From NCBI GenBank assembly GCA_018065225.1, contig JAGHTS010000154.1:1-5927 (forward strand): a stretch of DNA of 5,927 nucleotides. The letters are read 5' to 3'. The stretch is from Candidatus Phascolarctobacterium caballi (GTDB taxonomy: Bacteria > Bacillota > Negativicutes > Acidaminococcales > Acidaminococcaceae). Under the pieces are notes generated by a model. It was given only the letters and a program-made list of their open reading frames with translations. It had not been told where the DNA came from and ran no database searches. Below are positions 1 to 5,927 of the stretch, one piece after another. Both the position numbers and the translations under genes were made by a program. Each line of letters opens with the position of its first letter. The stretch's first letter is position 1.

Positions 1-486
1 GTAGCAATTAATATCATTAATGGTGGTGATTTTAATTTTACTTCCGCTTCTACAACAACATCAAAGTTGGCTTTGAATGCCACGGCATCAGGAACCGCAA
101 ATGCTTATGGTTTTTATTTGAATAATGGTTTAGGATATATGCCTTTTATAACAACCAATATTAGTGTTTCCGGAGCGGCAAGTGTCTACGGACTTTATGC
201 GGATAACAGTACTTTTATTGGTGCTTATGGGACTTCGGTTAAGGATTTCGCTATTGGCAGTAAAAGTGGTGACACCATTACTTATGGTTTAAGTACAACT
301 GCTACCGGCAGTGATAAGGCAGCGGGAATTTACGCAACTAATAACAGTGAGGTTTTAGTTCCCAAGTACACTGCTTATGTTCAGGGCAATGGTATTGTGT
401 CCAAGTCCGGTTCCAAGGTGGCGGTTGGCGGTGATAAAGCAAGTTCAGCAACTACTATTTATGTTGATAATGCTAATACAAATAAT
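1..486 (+). other. Variable beta-helix segment of unit 1 (partial at its start)
   Basis: Residues 1-162 of the visible protein. Three copies of a short rung motif, G-(F/L/I)-Y followed by a small residue and Asn/Ser, occur at bases 109 (GFYLNN), 190 (GLYADNS) and 325 (GIYATNNS); a looser form (GIVSKSG) is at 391. Between them are Thr/Ser/Asn-rich strands. There is no Trp, Cys or Arg. The pattern suggests successive coils of a beta-helix, with GxY at a repeated position in the coil. The unit begins upstream of the window. Sequence here does not align closely with the matching segments of later units apart from the rung motif, so this is the fast-changing part of the unit. Confidence 0.7.
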
Positions 487-3400
487 TATGCGGCTTTGTT
501 GGCGGAGGGCAATGGCAGTCAGATTGATATTAACTTGAAGGACACTTTTTTGAAGGGGGTAATTACCTTTGGAGCAGTACCGCATACTAATGAGGTAAAT
601 ATTAACGGTAATGTGGTGGCGACTAATTCCGGTACTGTCAATTTGGCAATGACCAAGAATACTTCCACTTGGGAAGGTGTGGCTTACAATAATGGGGGAA
701 CTGTTAATTTGTGGTTGCAGAATGGTGCAATATGGACTAATGATAAATGGGGTGACCAAACAGGGTTTAACGGCAGTCATATCACCAATCTGACCGGCGG
801 TGCGATTGGTACTGATGGTGTGATTATGATGAAGGACACTAATGCTCTTACCATTGATAAATTGGATGGTATGGTTAAGGTGTTTTATGCTCACACTAAT
901 GACGGTGATGAAGCAGGTGATTATGCCGGGGATATTAAGATAACTTCTGCCAATGCCAGTACAACTATTACCTTGATTACTGATAAAACAGGTATTGATA
1001 TGGCGAATAACACAGCGGTGGAAGCGGCACTGATGGCATTGTCCGGAAAACTTTACTACCTTGGCTATACAACAGGGGAAGATAATTTAGCCGGTTATGT
1101 ACAGATAGCCGAAGGGTTGACCGCAAGTTCGGCTATGCTGAAAGCGGGCAATATTGCTTTTGATAATTCCACGGGCAAGGGCAGTTATGAGCCGGATGTA
1201 TATAAAACTGCACAAACCAAATTTGCTTTGGGTAATATGATTACCGGTGTGGAGAACAACGATAAGGCATATAAGAAAGCAGGTATTTTGCGTGAAGACG
1301 GGAAGTATCATTTGGATGATGATACCGTTATTACGAATAATGGTACCGGCAGTGACTACAGTACTGTTATCAATAATGGTCCCATTACCATTGAGGGGGA
1401 AGGGAAAAAATTAACATTAAATGTGACTGGTGATGCCACAAGGATACAAGCGATTTCTCAGGTTGGTATATCCAATCCTATAACTATTAATGTTGACACC
1501 TTAAAAATTGATGTAAGTGATTCTGCAAGGACGGAGGGTATCTTAGCCACAAATACGGAATCCCAAGCAGTAAAGCCCGTATTAACAGTTAATGGTAATG
1601 TAGATTTGAAGTTGCGTGCAGGTGGAACGGCTGCCTTTGGTTTGCATGTATATAGTTATGCCGGTATTAACATTACAGGGGATGTGGCAATTAAGGGTGA
1701 TGGCACTGGGGATGATAAGTGGGGCATCAACGCTTATGGAACGAATGGAAAAACTATTGGTAATTCTTATTTCGGCAACGCTGCCATTCATGTACAGAGC
1801 CAAATGCAAAACAATTATTCCGGCAGCATTGTTATAGGTGGTGATGTGGATGTTTTGGCACAGGCAGCCGGTCTCTATATCAATGGCGGTAGTGGTGTGA
1901 TTGAGATTAAAGGTGGCGGCAAGATAGAGATTGATCCAACTGTATATGCTTCAGCGGCTTTTGGTGATGCGGTTTATGGGGCTATGCGTTCTGAACTTGG
2001 GTATATCTATATGAATGTGGTTAAGGATAGTGCTGATGGTGTGAAAGGAAATGTAACGGGTGCAGGAACAAAGCAAGTAAATATTTTGGGCAATGTCATT
2101 GTTTCCCGTGGTGCTGATAATGCCAGTCTTGCTCCGGATCATCTGAATAGTATTATTAACCTTGGTTTAAGTACGGCAGATTCCACTTGGAAAGGTGTGG
2201 CTTATAATGCTTACAGTAATGCTGCTGATGATGTGTTTAGGGGGGAAATAAACTTGTGGTTGCAAAATGGAGCAACTTGGACTAATGAGCTATATGGCGT
2301 TACAGGAAACCCTTATGCTGGATTGAAGTTCAGCGGTAATGAAGGTGATAAGGCTGTATATGATGGTTCACGTATTAATAAATTAGTGGGCGGTAGCAGT
2401 GCTGATAACTCCGGCATTATCTTCCAAAATGATACAAATCCGCTTACCATTGATAATTACAGCGGTTACACAAAGATATTCTATGCTCATACTAATGATG
2501 GCGATGAAGCAACTGATTATGCGGCTGGGGATATTACAATCAAAGCCGCTGCCACCGGTTCTACAATAACGTTGATTACGGACAACAGCAATATTGATAC
2601 CAGTAATAAAGTTTTGACGGATAAGGTATTGAACGCTTTGGCAGGAAAACTTTTTTACACGGCATATACTACAGGGGAAGATAATTTAAGTGGTGTAGTG
2701 CAGATTGCAGAGGGGCTGACATCTGCATCTGCAACTTTAGTTACGTCTGAGATGATGTTCAAGGTTGCGACTGGACAAGGTATGCTTAAGGTGGTTTCTT
2801 TAGGGACGCAGATTACCAATGATAAAACTACAAATCAAGAATATGTAGATTTGAATATTTTGCGGGACGATGACAAATATTATTTTGATAAAGATTTTGT
2901 TGTTGACGTAAAAGATTTGACAGGAGGAGCTAATCTGGCGGCAGCGGCTTATGGTGCAAATCCTTTGGATTTGGAACTTGCCGATAATACAACTTTAACT
3001 CTTAGTGCTTCGGGTAGCGGTAAACTTTTCACTGTTGATGCCAAGAACGGTTTGCTTGTCAATGGTGGTACAAACAGCAAACTGGTTTTGGATTTGCTTT
3101 CAAGTAAAAATGCTTATGGGGGTATCAATATGACGGCGGCTGACAATACTAAAGTCGCCACTATTAATACCGATGTGGATATTAGTGTTAAGAGCAGTGG
3201 CACTGGTTTTAGCGGATATGCTTTGGGCATTTATGCCTCCAAAGGCACTATGAATATTAACGGCAAACTGACTATGAAAAACGGGGAAAACCCCGGTGTA
3301 ACTAATATTAGCGGTACTGAGCCGGATTACTTTGGCTGGATTGATGTGTACTCTACAAATGGTGCCGTTGTAAATTTGAAAACTGTGGATATTATCAGTG

Positions 3401-5927
3401 GCGGTGAAGGCCTTTATGCCAATAATGGTGGCAGTGTGATTAATGTGGATGGCGGCAGTATTGTTCATTTAAAAAATAATTCCAAGTATTATGCACTGCG
3501 GGCGGCAGGAGCAACAATCAATGTGAATATGAATGGTGACAAGACCGCTCCTGCAAATAATGATGTAGTTATCAAAGGTAATATCACAACGCAAAGTGAT
3601 TGGGTAAATAAAAGTAGCGACAATACGAAAGATACGGTTATTAATTTAGGGTTGACCACTGCAAATTCTTCTCTTAATGGTGTGGCTTATAATGTTTTTG
3701 GCAATGATGGTATTACTAATAGCGGAAAAACTTTTAAAGGTTATATCAACATGTGGTTGCAAAACGGGGCAACATGGACTAATGAGAATTGGTCCGCAGG
3801 TGAAGCCATGAAAGGTACATACGGCGGTGAAGATTTTGCGGGTTCCCATTTGGCAAAACTCGTCGGTGGCAGTTCTGCCGCTAACTCCGGAATTATTTTC
3901 CAAAAGGATGGCAATCCTTTGACTATTGACAGTTACAGCGGCAACACCAAGTTTATCTTTTCGCATAACAATAGCGGTACAGCAATAACAGATTATTCTG
4001 CCGGTGATATCATTATTAAAAATGCAGCATCAGGGTCTAACATTAGTTTGATTACCGATAATCAAGGAATAAATACTTCAAATACAACTGTTGTAGATAA
4101 TGTTTTGGGTGCTTTGGCAAGAAAATTGTATTACACAGCGTATGTAGACGGTGAAAGAAATTTGACCGGCAGTGTGGGAATTGCTGAAGGTTTGACAGGA
4201 AGCAGTGCCACATTAGTTAGTGATAGTTTTGACTATATTGCTGAAACAGGTCAGGGTGTTTATAAAGATATTGTTCCGCCTGCCGAACCGGTTGACCCAA
4301 CTCCGGCAGTTGTATCAAGTGATGTATTGACTGCCACCATGAATGATAAAGCGTTCTTGAATGACAAAATTACTTCATCAAATAATGTTGTTAATTATAA
4401 TTTGACAGATAAGGCATATTCTTATCATTCACTTAATGCAGCACCAGACAGTAAAGCGGTTATTGATGTTGGTGGCGGCAATGCTCTTTATTTTGATGGC
4501 AAAACTAATAAAAATTTGGGGATTGTTTTGAACGATGGGGCAAATGTAACGATAAATGGTAATGTGGATGTTTCTTCTTATTCTGAATCATACGACGCTG
4601 CCGGTATTGCAATGATTATAGGTGGAAGCGGCATTGGCAAGAAAACAGATTTGACTATTAATGGCAAGGTAACAATGGGGAGTGCGGATGCTCCCGGGGT
4701 AATTGCAGAAGACAAGCATGGTGCGTATTCTACATATAATGGTACACGTTGGACAGGAGCCGCTATCAATATGAACATGGGGCATGGCAGTACAATCAAT
4801 ATTACAGACGGATTGACTGCTTATGTTGATGGTCATGGTATTGTTACTGACCCATATTATGCTGACAAAAATTACAAAGATGAACAATTGGCTGTTGTCA
4901 ATGTAAACGGGCCTACAAATATTACGGTGAAAAGTAATGAAGATGTGGGGCTTTATGCTTTGGCAAATTTTGGCGGAACAATTAATGTTAATATGCAAAA
5001 TGGACAGCCGGGAACGGATAAAGTAAATATCTATGGTAATACAATGGTTATGAAAGACACAATGGGGGCAGAGGATAATCCTTACTTCTATCGTAGCGGT
5101 GAAATTAATTTGGCTTTGACCACGGCGGATTCTATGTGGTCAGGGGTGGCGGACAATACAGGTGCATCGCAGGCCGGGAAATTCAACTTATATTTGAAAA
5201 ACGGCGGTACATGGAATTATGAAGATGCTTCCAAAACAAACGGACTGAGTGCAAGCAGTATGCCTTCTCCAAGTTTGTCATATTATGGAAATTATGATGG
5301 GGTTTCACATATAACTTCCTTAACGGGTGGCGAAAATAATTCAGATGCAGGAAAAATTAATATGGTTTCCGATGATAAAATTATCGTAGGCAGTTATAGC
5401 GGAAATATTAATGTGGATTATTCCAACAGTGGCAGCAGTATGTCCGGTGGGATTATGTCCATTGCCAGTGCAGATGTCGCCAGTGTTATAACATTGACAG
5501 CAAGTAATACAGATGTTACTCCAGAAAATTATCAGCAGGTGCTTAATGCTTTGGCAGGACAGTTGTACTATACAGCAGGAAATGAAAATTTGATAGGCAA
5601 ATTGAAAATTGACGGTACTAGTTATAGTGGTTATATTGCTTTTGATGGCAGTGGCAAGGGGTATTTTACAACAGAGTCAAATAAAACATTGGCAGAAACA
5701 CCATTGGGTGGTTTGAATGATGATAACTTTGAAAATGTAGTTGTTTCGGGTTCTGACACAGCACGAACTTATACAATGACTAACGGCATCAAAGTTGAAG
5801 TGGAGACTGGTTCTGCAATTGTTACCAAAAATGCTAATGCAGCCAATGCTGATGTTATTGTTAAAAACGGCAATAATCTTTTGGTTTTGGTTGCCGACCA
5901 AAAAACTTCTCCTGTTATTGATGCGTC
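1..5927 (+). CDS. Giant repetitive beta-helix surface protein, probable autotransporter-type adhesin passenger (partial at both ends)
   Basis: Frame 1 is open across all 1,975 codons, beginning in mid-protein (VAINIINGGDF) and running off the end (KTSPVIDA), so the full protein is longer than 1,975 residues. I found no Cys and only about 15 Arg, with none in the first 430 residues; Asn, Gly, Thr, Ser, Asp, Ala and Val dominate. Short alternating strands ending in Asn/Gly turns (INGNVDV, GLYANNGGSVINVDG, INVNMQNG) recur throughout, as in right-handed beta-helix passengers of autotransporters and related adhesins. At large scale there are four units of about 490-500 residues, each a variable beta-helix segment followed by a conserved cassette, and the start of a fifth. 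The likely role is surface display, adhesion or cell-cell interaction, inferred from architecture only. No catalytic motif was recognised. Signal peptide and anchor (beta-barrel, SLH or other) lie outside the window, so the secretion type is unproven. Alternatives are an S-layer-anchored or two-partner-secreted exoprotein. The open frame is near certain; the functional class is moderately sure. Confidence 0.93.
487..1182 (+). repeat. Conserved cassette, copy 1 (232 residues)
   Basis: First full copy of the module seen four times in this protein. Landmarks by first base: YAALLAEG 487, VNINGN 595, Trp box TSTWEGVAY 661, NLWLQNGAIWTN 706, NLTGG 787, LTID 847, FYAHTNDGDEA 895, LITD 973, predicted helix ALMALSGKLYY 1030, IAEGLTASSA 1105, TGKG 1171. 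It is the shortest copy: only 12 residues separate the Trp box Trp from NLW, against 21 and 25 in copies 2 and 3. The strand before the Trp box reads VNLAMTKN rather than INLGLTTAD. Four Trp fall at 670, 712, 733 and 748. Function is unknown; the domain is not one I can name with confidence. Confidence 0.88.
1183..1974 (+). other. Linker plus variable beta-helix segment of unit 2
   Basis: About 264 residues between cassettes 1 and 2. The first 40-45 residues are a charged linker richer in Lys, Glu and Tyr than the rest (YKTAQTKF, DKAYKKAGILREDGKYHLDD). Its end, ILREDGKYHLDD at 1285, matches ILRDDDKYYFDK at 2860 in the next unit. Beta-helix-like sequence follows: ITIEGEGKKLTLNV, ITINVDTLKIDV, LTVNGNVDLKLRA, INITGDVAIKGDG, IVIGGDVDVLA, GVIEIKGGGKIEI. 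Rung motifs lie at 1537 (GILATNTE), 1639 (GLHVYS) and 1870 (GLYINGG). The VNGNVD / ITGDVAI / GGDVDV series suggests coil repeats of roughly 20-40 residues. Confidence 0.7.
1975..2781 (+). repeat. Conserved cassette, copy 2 (269 residues)
   Basis: Landmarks by first base: YGAMRSELG 1975, VNILGN 2077, INLGLSTADSTWKGVAY 2155, NLWLQNGATWTNE 2251, KLVGGSSADNSGIIFQ 2380, LTIDNYSG 2443, FYAHTNDGDEA 2482, LITD 2572, predicted helix VLNALAGKLFYTAY 2626, TTGEDNLSG 2671, IAEGLT 2704, TGQG 2770. It is the longest copy and closest to what I read as the consensus. FYAHTNDGDEA and TTGEDNL are identical in protein to copy 1, although many of the codons differ. Trp lie at 2188, 2257 and 2278. Two loops are longer than in copy 1: between the Trp box and NLWLQ, and between WTNE and LVGG. 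Confidence 0.9.
2782..3486 (+). other. Linker plus variable beta-helix segment of unit 3
   Basis: About 235 residues between cassettes 2 and 3. The linker (SLGTQITNDKTTNQEYVDL, then ILRDDDKYYFDKDFVV at 2860) is the counterpart of the linker at 1183-1320. A segment with LELADNTTLTLSASGSGKLF, GLLVNGG and SKLVLDLL follows; it looks like the opening coils of the helix and has a weaker match at the start of unit 4 (GNALYFDG, LGIVLND). Rung motifs are at 3226 (GIYASKGTMNING) and 3409 (GLYANNGGSVINVDGG), among the clearest beta-helix coils in the window. A Trp at 3337 is one of few outside the cassettes. Confidence 0.7.
3487..4257 (+). repeat. Conserved cassette, copy 3 (257 residues)
   Basis: Landmarks by first base: YYALRAAGATINVN 3487, VVIKGN 3565, VINLGLTTANSSLNGVAY 3637, NMWLQNGATWTNE 3748, KLVGGSSAANSGIIFQ 3856, LTIDSYSG 3919, FIFSHNNSG 3952, LITD 4048, predicted helix VLGALARKLYYTAY 4102, IAEGLT 4180, TGQG 4246. 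The Trp of the Trp box is replaced by Leu at 3673, and the acidic FYAHTNDGDEA run is replaced by FIFSHNNSGTA. A Trp at 3601 sits just upstream in the connecting loop. Other Trp are at 3754, 3775 and 3790. Clearly homologous to copy 2, with spacing from LVGG to the helix identical at 82 residues. Confidence 0.88.
4258..4950 (+). other. Proline-containing linker plus variable beta-helix segment of unit 4
   Basis: About 231 residues between cassettes 3 and 4. It begins with a proline-rich stretch (4273-4305), absent from the other linkers, then DKAFLNDKITSSNN, which sits where GKYHLDDD and DKYYFDKD occur in the earlier linkers. Helix-like coils follow: LGIVLNDGANVTINGNVDV (4522), LTINGKVTMG (4651), INMNMGHGSTINITDG, and VNVNGPTNITVKSNEDVGLYA. 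Rung motifs are at 4603 (GIAMIIGGSG), 4837 (GIVTDP) and 4948 (GLYALANFGG). The paired lines VTINGNVDV and LTINGKVTMG are typical stacked coils. Confidence 0.7.
4276..4305 (+). other. Proline-rich hinge in the unit 3/4 linker
   Basis: Ten residues (PPAEPVDPTP) contain five prolines, while the protein is otherwise proline-poor. Such a stretch is normally extended and flexible and cannot join a regular beta-helix, so it probably forms a hinge or spacer between unit 3 and unit 4. The linkers after cassettes 1, 2 and 4 do not have it. Confidence 0.7.
4951..5661 (+). repeat. Conserved cassette, copy 4, divergent (237 residues)
   Basis: Landmarks by first base: LYALANFGGTINVN 4951, VNIYGN 5023, INLALTTADSMWSGVAD 5104, NLYLKNGGTWNY 5185, SLTGG 5317, VGSYSG in place of IDNYSG 5386, LTAS in place of LITD 5494, predicted helix VLNALAGQLYYTAG 5539, SGKG 5650. 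NLWLQNG has become NLYLKNG, the AHTNDGDEA run is gone (VDYSNSGSS), TTGEDNL is shortened to NENL, and the IAEGLT segment is missing, so the sequence passes directly to IAFDGSGKG (compare IAFDNSTGKG in copy 1 at 1153). Trp are at 5137 and 5212. It is homologous in order and spacing but the most diverged copy seen. Confidence 0.85.
5662..5927 (+). other. Linker and start of a fifth unit (partial)
   Basis: About 88 residues after cassette 4. A linker (YFTTESNKTLAETPLGGLNDD) leads into strand-rich sequence (VVVSGSD, YTMTNGIKVEVETGSAIV, DVIVKNGNNLLVLVADQKTS). The last part resembles the opening coils of unit 4 (GNALYFDG then LGIVLND) and of unit 3 (GLLVNGG then SKLVLDLL). This suggests that another beta-helix segment, and perhaps a fifth cassette, lies beyond the window. 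Alternatively it could be the last beta-helix stretch before a C-terminal anchor domain; the window stops too early to tell. Confidence 0.55.

Noticed and set aside
445..894. Minus-strand open frame of 149 codons (also shorter ones at 3100-3468, 3646-3966 and 4588-4998).
   Set aside because: They lie wholly inside the plus-strand gene, have no ribosome-binding context or family resemblance, and are rich in Ile, Asn, Thr, His and Ser as expected for the complement of Asn/Gly/Asp/Val codons.
1616..1837. Plus-strand 73-codon frame in a second phase.
   Set aside because: It overlaps the long frame, has a composition unlike a real small protein, and ends without any conserved feature. It is a shadow of the variable beta-helix segment.
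2236..2250. Run of six G (and runs of six A or T near 544, 1407 and 3471) as possible phase-variation tracts.
   Set aside because: Runs of six are short for slipped-strand switching, are not placed near a start, and occur at chance level in AT-rich coding DNA.
2921..2940. Shine-Dalgarno-like aggagga followed by an in-frame ctg, a possible internal start.
   Set aside because: The sequence simply encodes Thr-Gly-Gly-Ala in the linker. There is no ATG, GTG or TTG at proper spacing and no promoter or upstream stop.
1..5927. CRISPR array, because of regularly spaced repetition.
   Set aside because: The period is about 1.5 kb, the repeats are protein-level and diverged in DNA, and the frame is open throughout.
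1..5927. Trimeric autotransporter (YadA-like) or haemagglutinin-type two-partner exoprotein.
   Set aside because: I see no YadA head or neck motifs and no filamentous-haemagglutinin TPS motif. The ends of the protein are not visible, so these are disfavoured but not fully excluded.
1..5927. tRNA, rRNA, riboswitch, promoter or terminator inside the window.
   Set aside because: No cloverleaf, conserved rRNA segment or GC-rich hairpin followed by a T run was seen, and there is no intergenic space to hold them.

Overview
The whole window is the inside of one giant gene on the + strand. Frame 1 is open from base 1 to the last base (1,975 complete codons plus 2 bases), with no stop codon and with neither the true start nor the true end in view. 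The protein has no cysteine, very little arginine and proline, and is rich in Asn, Gly, Thr, Ser, Asp, Ala and Val. It is built from alternating short beta-strand and turn patterns. These are the marks of a secreted, surface-exposed beta-helix protein, most likely the passenger region of an autotransporter-type adhesin. No signal peptide, beta-barrel, S-layer-homology domain or sorting signal lies in the window, so the export route and anchor are inferred.

Organism: base composition is about 40% GC by eye. The style of the repeats (GLYA / INGN rungs, a NLWLQNGATWTN box, an ALAGKLYYTAY box) resembles large surface proteins that I associate with gut or oral Negativicutes such as Veillonella, Phascolarctobacterium, Dialister and Selenomonas. 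This is an impression from memory, not a search result; another diderm anaerobe is possible.

Layout: the protein is a tandem array with a period of roughly 490-500 residues (about 1.46-1.6 kb, depending on the landmark used). Each unit has two parts. The first is a variable beta-helix segment (1-486, 1183-1974, 2782-3486, 4258-4950, and the start of a fifth at 5662-5927). The second is a conserved cassette of about 230-270 residues (487-1182, 1975-2781, 3487-4257, 4951-5661). The cassette carries an ordered set of landmarks: YxAL, VxIxGN, a Trp box, NLWLQNG, LxGG, LTID, LITD, a predicted helix ALxALxGKLYY, IAEGLT and TGxG. Spacing from LxGG to the helix is nearly fixed (80, 82, 82 and 74 residues), while two loops upstream vary in length. 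Copies 1-3 are close to each other; copy 4 is divergent and lacks the IAEGLT segment.

There is no second gene, RNA gene, promoter, terminator, mobile element or CRISPR array that I can support. Reading frames on the minus strand are shadows of this gene. The point most worth follow-up is the conserved cassette itself: a recurring, Trp-rich, helix-containing module set at regular intervals along a long beta-helix, whose role I do not recognise.
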